DNA of 64,000 nucleotides from an uncultured Oscillospiraceae bacterium (GTDB lineage Bacteria > Bacillota > Clostridia > Oscillospirales > Oscillospiraceae), in the NCBI GenBank assembly GCA_934646185.1, contig CAKUEH010000007.1, positions 1 through 64,000 on the forward strand, in the 5' to 3' direction. Below are positions 26,411 through 33,216 of this stretch, piece after piece. The position numbers and the translations under genes are program-made. The notes beneath the pieces are model-generated. The model searched no databases. It was not told the origin of the DNA and saw only the letters and a list, made by a program, of their open reading frames with translations. Positions within the stretch are counted from its first letter, which is position 1, and each line of letters starts with the position of its first letter.

Positions 26411-27274
26411 ATGCAGCCAAGAACGGATCTGGCGATGGAGGCGAAGGCGCTTTACGAGCGCTCCGCGCAGGAGCAGACGAAGCTCTCCGGCGTCGTCGCG
26501 CGCGAGCAGGAAAAGCACGGCGTGCGCATGACGGTCGTGAAAATCACGAGCGCAGAGGGCGAGCAGGCGCTCGGTAAGCCGCGCGGAACGTATATCACGG
26601 CGGAGCTCGAGGCGCTCTCGCGCCGCGAGCCGGGCAGCTTTTCAACCGCCGTGCGCACGGTCGGCCGTGCGCTGCGCGAGCTGCTGGGCCCGTGTAAACA
26701 GGCGCTTGTCGTCGGGCTCGGCAACCGGGACATCACGCCCGACGCCATCGGCCCGGAGGCCGTGAAAAACCTGATCGTCACGCGCCATCTGCAGGAAGGG
26801 CCGGACGAGGCGCTGCCGGGCCTCATGCGCGTCGCGGCCTGCCAGCCGGGCGTGCTGGCGCAGACGGGCATCGAGAGTCTCGAGCTTGTAAAATGCGCCA
26901 TGCAGACCGCGCACCCGGACGTGGTGATCGTGATCGACGCGCTGGCCGCGGCGGAGCCGGGACGCCTGTTCCGCACGGTCCAGCTCTCGGACAGCGGCAT
27001 CGTGCCGGGCTCTGGCGTGGGCAACAGCCGGCAGGAATTTTCCCGGCGGACGCTGGGCGTTCCGGTCATCGCCGTGGGCGTTCCGACGGTCGTGGACGCG
27101 ATTTCCCTGTTCCGGCAGGCGGAGCTGGAGCTCGACGTGCCGCGGGGCGTGCTGGTCACGATGCAGGATGTGGACGCGCGGGTGCGCGAGATGGGCAGGC
27201 TCATCGGCTACGGCTGCGATCTGGCGCTGCACCGCGGTCTGTCGCTGGGCGAAATTCCGGCCTTTTTGTCGTAA
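26411..27274 (+). CDS. gpr: Germination (spore) protease GPR
   Basis: A 287-residue self-processing endopeptidase that degrades small acid-soluble spore proteins at germination. The N terminus RTDLAMEA is the propeptide-cleavage region; it resembles the SASP substrate site and is conserved in GPR zymogens. The core contains VVGLGNRDITPDAIGP, diagnostic of the family, and VIVIDALAAAEPGRL. It marks the organism as a spore former. Expression would be forespore-specific (SigF/SigG); I could not define a convincing SigG promoter in the AT-rich 130 bases upstream. Confidence 0.95.
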   Translation: MQPRTDLAMEAKALYERSAQEQTKLSGVVAREQEKHGVRMTVVKITSAEGEQALGKPRGTYITAELEALSRREPGSFSTAVRTVGRALRELLGPCKQALVVGLGNRDITPDAIGPEAVKNLIVTRHLQEGPDEALPGLMRVAACQPGVLAQTGIESLELVKCAMQTAHPDVVIVIDALAAAEPGRLFRTVQLSDSGIVPGSGVGNSRQEFSRRTLGVPVIAVGVPTVVDAISLFRQAELELDVPRGVLVTMQDVDARVREMGRLIGYGCDLALHRGLSLGEIPAFLS

Positions 27275-27342
27275 AAGGTCGAAATATCGTTATGTAAACT
27301 GTATTATGTCCCCGCCGGAACAAATCCCGGCAAACAGACGGG

Positions 27343-27419
27343 TGTTGATAACGATGTGGAAATGTGGAAAAACGATTGGCAGTCAAAAGTTTTTCACACT
27401 GTCAACAGAGTTGTCAACA
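27343..27419. promoter_or_regulatory. Cluster of DnaA-box-like 9-mers between gpr and sigG
   Basis: Within 77 bases lie TGTTGATAA (27343), TGTGGAAAT (27355), TGTGGAAAA (27363) in one orientation, then TTTTTCACA (27390), CTGTCAACA (27399) and TTGTCAACA (27411) in the other. Against the DnaA box TTATCCACA (or its complement) the best two match 8/9. The rest of the 356-base gap holds nothing else recognisable except a possible sigG promoter. Confidence 0.45.
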
Positions 27420-27564
27420 CCCGCATTTTGTGAACTTTTTTTGTCCAAACGCAGCTTCGCATAATCGGAAATTGCTTTTTACGTAGACGGGCCCGATGGG
27501 ATTATCGTCAACTGTCCGGGAGAAAAATCCGCGAAAAAGTTCGGAATCTGCCCGGAAGTTTTCT

Positions 27565-27593
27565 GTATCAAATGGGAAAGCCGGGAAATACTG
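27565..27593 (+). promoter_or_regulatory. Possible SigF/SigG-type promoter of sigG
   Basis: GTATC (27565-27569), 14 bases, then GGAAATACTG (27584-27593). This resembles the forespore sigma consensus (GYWTA, about 15, GGNRANANT). The position about 40 bases before the sigG start is right; one mismatch in each box. Confidence 0.4.
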
Positions 27594-27630
27594 ACGATAT
27601 ATCCGGAAACAGAAGATGGAGGTAGCAGAT

Positions 27631-28410
27631 ATGCAGGGAAAGGTCGAGATCTGCGGCGTCAACACATCGAAGCTGCAGACGCTTTCGAACGCGGAGATGA
27701 TGCGCCTGATCGAGCGCTCGCAGCAGGGGGATATGGAGGCCCGCAGCCGTCTGGTGGAGGGCAATCTCAAGCTGGTTTTGTCCGTGGTGCAGCGGTTTCT
27801 GAGCCGGGGCGAAAATCCGGACGATCTGTTTCAGGTCGGCTGCATCGGGCTTCTGAAGGCCATCGCCAATTTTGACACCACGAAAAACGTCCGCTTTTCG
27901 ACCTACGGCGTGCCGATGATCGCCGGGGAGCTGCGGCGGTATCTGCGCGATTACAGCCCCATCCGCGTCAGCCGGTCGCTGCGCGACACGGCCTACCGCG
28001 TTTTGCAGTGCAAGCAGCAGCTGACCGACCAGAACGGCCGCGAGCCGTCGATCGACGAGATCGCGCAGGCGCTCGAGCTGCCGTCCGCGCAGATCACCGC
28101 CGCGCTCGACGCCATCACCGCGCCCGTCTCCCTCTACGAGCCCGTCTATTCCGAGGGCGGCGACGCGCTCACGGTCATGGATCAGGTGCGCGACCGGAAG
28201 AACACCGACGAGCAGTGGATCGAATCTATCACGCTGCGCGAGGCCATCTCCCATCTGTCGGAGCGCGAAAAGCGCATCCTGGCCCTGCGCTTTGAGGCCG
28301 GGCGGACGCAGATGGAGGTCGCGGGCCAGATCGGCATCTCACAGGCGCAGGTCTCGCGTCTCGAAAAAAGCGCCATCCGCTCCATCCGCAAGGCGATTCT
28401 TCCCTCATAA
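27631..28410 (+). CDS. sigG: Late forespore RNA polymerase sigma factor SigG
   Basis: A 259-residue sigma-70-family factor. The N-terminal VEICGVNTSKL is specific to SigG, followed by region 2 (DLFQVGCIGLLKAIANFD), region 2.4 and region 4 ending with the helix-turn-helix QMEVAGQIGISQAQVSRLEK. It directs late forespore gene expression, including gpr next door. Start ATG 27631 is 8 bases after GGAGG; an ATG at 27616 overlaps that site. The sigG-ylmC order is common in Clostridia. Confidence 0.96.
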   Translation: MQGKVEICGVNTSKLQTLSNAEMMRLIERSQQGDMEARSRLVEGNLKLVLSVVQRFLSRGENPDDLFQVGCIGLLKAIANFDTTKNVRFSTYGVPMIAGELRRYLRDYSPIRVSRSLRDTAYRVLQCKQQLTDQNGREPSIDEIAQALELPSAQITAALDAITAPVSLYEPVYSEGGDALTVMDQVRDRKNTDEQWIESITLREAISHLSEREKRILALRFEAGRTQMEVAGQIGISQAQVSRLEKSAIRSIRKAILPS

Positions 28411-28455
28411 CGGGGAGCCCTGCCGCATATACTTCCTGCAAAGGGGGCTTGCACG

Positions 28456-28734
28456 ATGACGAACCGGTTTCAGGAGCTGCGGGACAAGGAAGTGATCCAT
28501 GTGTGCGAGGGGACGCGGCTGGGCTATGTGAACGATCTGGTGGTCGATATCTGCTGCGGGCGCGTGACGGCGCTGATCGTGCCGGGGCCGTGCCGGTTTT
28601 TGGGATTGTTCGGCCGGGAGGACGATTATGTGATCCCCTGGCTGTGCATCAAGCGCATCGGGGACGATCTGATCCTGGTCGACGGGCCGCTGACGGAATG
28701 GCGGACGCCGCGCAAGAAGCGGGGCCTGTTCTGA
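28456..28734 (+). CDS. YlmC/YmxH-family PRC-barrel protein
   Basis: A 92-residue PRC-barrel-like protein (VIHVCEGTRLGYVNDLVVD, then ITALIVPGPCR-like strands and a Trp-Cys-Ile-Lys end). The YlmC/YmxH family is found in sporulating Firmicutes and is often beside sporulation genes, as here after sigG. Biochemical function is unknown. AAGGGGG lies ahead of the ATG. Confidence 0.88.
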   Translation: MTNRFQELRDKEVIHVCEGTRLGYVNDLVVDICCGRVTALIVPGPCRFLGLFGREDDYVIPWLCIKRIGDDLILVDGPLTEWRTPRKKRGLF

Positions 28735-28780
28735 ATCGATGAAAAGCGCAAAAAATGCAGGGGTTTTCGTGAAAAAACAC

Positions 28781-28809
28781 TTGCATTTGGAGCGCTTTTC
28801 CGCTATAAT
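28781..28809 (+). promoter_or_regulatory. Promoter of rpsB-tsf
   Basis: TTGCAT (28781-28786) and a perfect TATAAT (28804-28809), 17-base spacer. Transcription begins near 28816, leaving a leader of about 118 bases. Confidence 0.88.
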
Positions 28810-28815
28810 GTCAGG

Positions 28816-28930
28816 GCGCTGTGCGAAAACGGCGACATTACCACACCACACACCGGGCGGTGGCGCTTTCTCGTGTCCTTCGGGATGGAAGCGGTCAGCC
28901 CTGTGGAGGTCAAAAACAAAAGGAGAACAC
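28816..28930 (+). ncRNA. Structured rpsB leader, candidate autoregulatory RNA
   Basis: The leader can form a stem in which CGCTTTC (about 28864) pairs with GGAAGCG (about 28887), enclosing GTCC-TTC-GGGA. A CACC-rich and GGGCGGTGG segment lies before it. Ribosomal protein operons often carry such r-protein-binding leaders. I cannot match it to a named family. Confidence 0.4.
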
Positions 28931-28933
28931 ACA

Positions 28934-29665
<732 letters not shown>

Positions 29666-29681
29666 TCCGTAATATATTGAT

Positions 29682-29707
29682 AGCGCCCGCCGCACGACGG
29701 GCGCTTT
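29682..29707 (+). terminator. Attenuator-like hairpin between rpsB and tsf
   Basis: AGCGCCCG pairs with CGGGCGCT around 8 bases, followed by only TT, so a weak terminator. It would reduce but not stop read-through into tsf. Confidence 0.6.
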
Positions 29708-29733
29708 CCAAAAGATAATAGGAGGAAATAACA

Positions 29734-30660
29734 ATGGCATTTACTGCTGCTGATGTCAAGAAACTGCGTGAAATGACCAATGTCGGCATGATGGACTGCA
29801 AGAAGGCGCTGTCCGAGACCGACGGCGATATGGACAAGGCCGTTGAATGGCTGCGTGAAAAGGGTCTGGCCAAGGCCGCCAAGAAGGCCGGCCGCATCGC
29901 GGCTGAGGGCATGGCTTACGCGACTGTCTGCGAAAAGTGCGGCGTCGGCGCCATGGTCGAGGTCAACTGCGAGACCGACTTCTGCGCGAAGTCCGCTCCG
30001 TTCGTTCAGTTCGTCAAGGATATCTGCCAGGTCGTTCTCGAGAACAACCCCGCAGACGTCGAGGCCATCAAGGACTGCACCTATCCCGGCACTGAGCTGA
30101 AGGTCTCCGAGGTCCTGCCTGAGAAGGTCATGTCCATCGGCGAAAACCTGCAGATCCGCCGCTTCGCCCGCTTCGACAAGAACGCCACCGTGTCCTATGT
30201 CCATGCCGGCGGCAAGATCGGCGTTCTCGTGAACCTCGCGGTTGAGGGCGGCATCGACGCCACCACCATCGGCAAGGACGTCGCCATGCAGATCGCTGCT
30301 CTGAACCCCCGCTTCTGGGACAAGAGCCTCGTCACCGAGGACGTCATCGCCGAGGAGAAGAAAGTTCTCGTCGCGCAGATGGACAACGATCCCAAGATGG
30401 CCGCCAAGCCCCAGCAGGTCAAGGAAAAGATCGCTGCCGGCAAGCTGAACAAGTTCTACGAGGAAAACTGCCTGCTGCAGCAGGCTTTCGTCAAGGACGG
30501 CTCCATGTCTGTTGAGCAGTACATGGCCTCCGCGGCCAAGGCTCTGGGCGGCAAGGTCACGTTCGTCGACGCTGTTCGCTTCGAAAAGGGCGAGGGCATC
30601 GAGAAGAAGCAGGAAGACTTCGCCGCAGAAGTCGCCGCGCAGATGAACGCCGGCCACTAA
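29734..30660 (+). CDS. tsf: Elongation factor Ts
   Basis: A 308-residue guanine-nucleotide exchange factor for EF-Tu. N-terminal UBA-like domain (VKKLREMTNVGMMDCKKAL) contains the conserved TGAGMMDCK-type segment. The core has VEVNCETDFCAKS. The two C-terminal subdomains extend it to the usual bacterial length. Start has AGGAGG 8 bases upstream. It ends the rpsB-tsf operon before a strong terminator. Confidence 0.97.
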   Translation: MAFTAADVKKLREMTNVGMMDCKKALSETDGDMDKAVEWLREKGLAKAAKKAGRIAAEGMAYATVCEKCGVGAMVEVNCETDFCAKSAPFVQFVKDICQVVLENNPADVEAIKDCTYPGTELKVSEVLPEKVMSIGENLQIRRFARFDKNATVSYVHAGGKIGVLVNLAVEGGIDATTIGKDVAMQIAALNPRFWDKSLVTEDVIAEEKKVLVAQMDNDPKMAAKPQQVKEKIAAGKLNKFYEENCLLQQAFVKDGSMSVEQYMASAAKALGGKVTFVDAVRFEKGEGIEKKQEDFAAEVAAQMNAGH

Positions 30661-30675
30661 GCGCTGATATCATAT

Positions 30676-30708
30676 ACGCCCGCTGCCATACGGCAGCGGG
30701 CGTTTTTT
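30676..30708 (+). terminator. Terminator of rpsB-tsf
   Basis: ACGCCCGCTGCC pairs with GGCAGCGGGCGT, four-base loop, then TTTTTT. It is 15 bases after the tsf stop. Confidence 0.93.
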
Positions 30709-30718
30709 GTGCGGACCG

Positions 30719-31948
30719 TCAGCGGCCAAGCAGAACAACGGCCAGATCGTTGACATTTGTACCGGTCGGGCCGGTCATGATCAGACCGCCGATCGACGCG
30801 AGCGCGGAATAGGCGTCGTTTTGCCGCAGCGCTTCGCCGGGGTCTGTCCCCGCGGCGTGAAGCGCTGCGAGGCTGTCCTGATCGACATAGCCGCCCGCCG
30901 CGTCCGTCGGGCCGTCCGTTCCGTCGGAGCCGAAGGAAAAAACCGCGGCCCGCGGCAGTCCGGCGAGGCCCTCCGCCGCGGCAAGCGCGAGCTCCTGATT
31001 GCGCCCGCCGCGCCCATGACCGGTCAGGTGTACGATCGTCTCGCCCCCGGCCAGAAAGGCCAGCGGCCGGTCTGTACCCGCGTGGGTGCGCGCAACGGCG
31101 GACAGGAAGCGGCCCGCCTCCCGCGCCTCACAGCAGAGACAGTCGGTCAGAAGGACGCACGAGTAGCCGAGCCCCCGCGCCTCCTGTTCGGCGGCGGCGC
31201 AGAGCTCACGGACGCTGCCGGTCACATGGGACGTGACGTTCGGCAGCGTTTTCGGCGTTTCCTGCGCGAGACAGGCGCTCGCCGCGTCCGACAGGCGCAG
31301 CCGGTATTTCTCCGCGATGGCCTGCGCCTGACGGCAGGTGCTCTCGTCGGGGCAGGCAGGGCCCGAGGCGATCATGTCCAGCGGATCGCCGATGATATCC
31401 GACAGAATGATGGAAAAGACGGACGCGGGCGCGCAGTGCAGCGCGAACCGGCCGCCCTTGACGGCGGACAGCCGCTTGCGGATGGTGTTGATCTCCACAA
31501 TGTCCGCGCCGCAGGACAGCAGCTGCCGCGTCACATCCTCCAGCTCCGCAAGCGGGACCAGCGGCGACTCAAACAGCGCCGAGCCGCCGCCCGAGACGAG
31601 AAACAGCACGCAGTCGCGCTCTGTCAGATCCTCCGTCAGCCGGAGAACCTCGCGCGCGGCGCGCACGCCGTTTTCATCCGGGAGCGGGTGTCCTGCCTCA
31701 AAGACCTGCAGCGGGCCGATGGGGCCCCGGCTGTGGTGATATTTTGTGATAACAATGCCTGCGCGGATCTGCGCGCCCAGCGCGCGCCATGCGGCGTCCG
31801 CCATGGGCCATGCCGCCTTGCCGATCGCGACCAGGATCACGCGCCCCGCGCAGGAAAAGCCCTCCAGAGCCCGCCGCACGGCGGCCTCCGGCTGCACGGC
31901 GCGAATAGAAGCGCGCACGATCCGATCAGCGTCTTCCCGAAGTGTCAT
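30719..31948 (-). CDS. Glycerate 2-kinase (MOFRL family)
   Basis: A 409-residue enzyme of the type-2 glycerate kinase/MOFRL family, phosphorylating D-glycerate to 2-phosphoglycerate. LFLVSGGGSALFESP near residue 115, SDIIGDPLDMIASGP, and the C-terminal MOFRL block (SFGSDGTDGPTDAAGG) are all intact. Start ATG 31948 with AAAGGA 8 bases upstream. It lies divergently from the glycine cleavage operon; since serine/glycine metabolism can yield glycerate, a metabolic link is possible but not shown by the sequence. Confidence 0.9.
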   Translation of the reverse strand: MTLREDADRIVRASIRAVQPEAAVRRALEGFSCAGRVILVAIGKAAWPMADAAWRALGAQIRAGIVITKYHHSRGPIGPLQVFEAGHPLPDENGVRAAREVLRLTEDLTERDCVLFLVSGGGSALFESPLVPLAELEDVTRQLLSCGADIVEINTIRKRLSAVKGGRFALHCAPASVFSIILSDIIGDPLDMIASGPACPDESTCRQAQAIAEKYRLRLSDAASACLAQETPKTLPNVTSHVTGSVRELCAAAEQEARGLGYSCVLLTDCLCCEAREAGRFLSAVARTHAGTDRPLAFLAGGETIVHLTGHGRGGRNQELALAAAEGLAGLPRAAVFSFGSDGTDGPTDAAGGYVDQDSLAALHAAGTDPGEALRQNDAYSALASIGGLIMTGPTGTNVNDLAVVLLGR

Positions 31949-31974
31949 AAATAATGTCCTTTCTGTTTCTGGCA

Positions 31975-32140
31975 GTTCCCTTAAGGCCCCCCTTGGGCGC
32001 AAGGGGGGCTGGCCCGGAGGGCCTGAGGGGATTCGAACGCTGCAAATTACAGAGTGCTCCGAAATATGTGATGTTCGAATCCCTTCAGTCAGCTGCGCTG
32101 ACAGCTTCCCTTGTGCCCAAGGGAAGCCTTGGACGTTTCC
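31975..32140. repeat. Modular hairpin repeat, locus 4 (divergent glycerate kinase/gcv gap)
   Basis: A short copy: CCCCCCTTGGGCGCAAGGGGGG palindrome (31985-32010), GGCCCGGAGGGCCTGAGGGGATTCGAA, a spacer, then the inverted partner TTCGAATCCCTTCAGTCAGCTGCGCTGACAG (about 32070-32105) and CCCTTGTGCCCAAGGG. No GGGCCGA stem-loop is present. The block is therefore a large imperfect palindrome bounded by two TTCGAA-containing arms. Confidence 0.8.
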
Positions 32141-32265
32141 GCGCCGGCGGATTATGAGGAAATCGAACGATCAGCTGCTTTCATCGTAGCAAAGAATTCC
32201 GGATTGTCAATGGGAAGATGGAGAAAAACTGACGTTATGCATAAAAAACGCAAGAAAAATTTGGC

Positions 32266-32294
32266 TTGCGTTTTGCGAAAAAACATAGTATCCT
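32266..32294 (+). promoter_or_regulatory. Promoter of the glycine-riboswitch operon
   Basis: TTGCGT (32266-32271) and TATCCT (32289-32294), 17-base spacer, about 40 bases upstream of the first aptamer. Confidence 0.6.
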
Positions 32295-32337
32295 GAAATG
32301 GAAAGCAGTCCGTCTTTACAAGTGCATATCGCCGGAT

Positions 32338-32501
32338 GAGGCGGTCAGGAGAGCGTATGCCAGGCATACCACCGAAGGGGCTCGCGCAAGGAACTCTCAG
32401 GTAACAGAACTGATCGCGGACGGAACTCTGGAAAGCTGCATCCGCAGCGCCGAAGAAGCAATCCCGGCTGCCGGGAGAATCTTTCAGGTCATGATACAGA
32501 G
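32338..32501 (+). ncRNA. Tandem glycine riboswitch
   Basis: Two glycine aptamers in series. Aptamer 1 (about 32341-32420): GGAGAG, ACCGAAGGGGC, CTCTCAGG, with GCGGTCA closing on TGATCGC. Aptamer 2 (about 32426-32501): CTCTGGAAAG, GCGCCGAAGAAGCAA, TCTTTCAGG, closed by CTCTG with CAGAG. The closing CAGAG of aptamer 2 is also the base of the terminator stem that follows. Glycine binding should therefore prevent the terminator and switch the operon on, the usual logic for gcv operons. Confidence 0.95.
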
Positions 32502-32531
32502 CGCGCCGATATCGGCGCGCTCTGTTTTTTT
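32496..32531 (+). terminator. Expression-platform terminator of the glycine riboswitch
   Basis: A perfect 15-bp palindrome (32496-32510 with 32511-32525) followed by six T. Its 5' arm overlaps the last strand of aptamer 2 (32497-32501), making aptamer closure and termination mutually exclusive. Confidence 0.92.
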
Positions 32532-32550
32532 CGGTGAAAGGAGAATCCGC

Positions 32551-33213
32551 ATGATCGTAACAAGGAAAAAGCCGCCCGAGGCGCTGCTGGCCATGCTGAG
32601 GGGATTCCGGCGCGTCGCGCTGGTCGGCTGCGGCAGCTGCGCCGCGGCCTGTCAGACCGGCGGCGAGAAGGAACTCGTGCAGCTGCGGCAGTTTCTGGAG
32701 GCGCACGGCTTTGCGGTCGTGGGCACGGCGCTGCCGGAGGAATGCTGCCATATGCTGCTGGTCAGGCGCGACCTGAAGCCGCTGCGCGAATGCGGGGCGG
32801 AGGCGATCGTCGGCCTGGCCTGCGGCGACGGCGTGCAGACCGTCGCGGACAACGTAAAGCTCCCGGTCTTCCCCGCGAACGACACGCTCTTCCTCGGCCA
32901 GATCGAGCGGGCGGGCGTGTTCCGCGAGGCGTGCAGGATGTGCGGGGACTGCATGCTGGACAAAACCGCCGGGATCTGTCCCGTGACGCAGTGCGCGAAA
33001 TCTCTGGTACACGGGCCCTGCGGCGGACAGAAAAACGGCCGCTGCGAGGTAAACCCGGAAAATGAATGCGCATGGATCCGGATCTTCCGCCGCCTGCAGG
33101 AGCAGGACCGGCTGGAGGTTCTGGCGCAGCCGCGCGAGGATAAAAATTATCAGCATACCGCGTATCCGCAGTTGCACAGTCTGCGGGACACGGCGATAAG
33201 AAAAGGGAGGTAA
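32551..33213 (+). CDS. Methylene-THF reductase C-terminal-domain protein (MetV-like)
   Basis: A 220-residue cysteine-rich protein of the MTHFR_C (MetV) family. An N-terminal CGSCAAAC motif and a C-terminal cluster CRMCGDCMLDKTAGICPVTQC followed by HGPCGGQ supply at least ten cysteines likely to bind Zn or Fe-S. MetV pairs with MetF in acetogens to reduce methylene-THF. No metF is in the window. As first gene under the glycine riboswitch, it is predicted to connect methylene-THF from glycine cleavage to methyl-THF. GAAAGGAG lies ahead of the ATG; the next gene begins 3 bases after the stop. Confidence 0.85.
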   Translation: MIVTRKKPPEALLAMLRGFRRVALVGCGSCAAACQTGGEKELVQLRQFLEAHGFAVVGTALPEECCHMLLVRRDLKPLRECGAEAIVGLACGDGVQTVADNVKLPVFPANDTLFLGQIERAGVFREACRMCGDCMLDKTAGICPVTQCAKSLVHGPCGGQKNGRCEVNPENECAWIRIFRRLQEQDRLEVLAQPREDKNYQHTAYPQLHSLRDTAIRKGR

Positions 33214-33216
33214 CAC

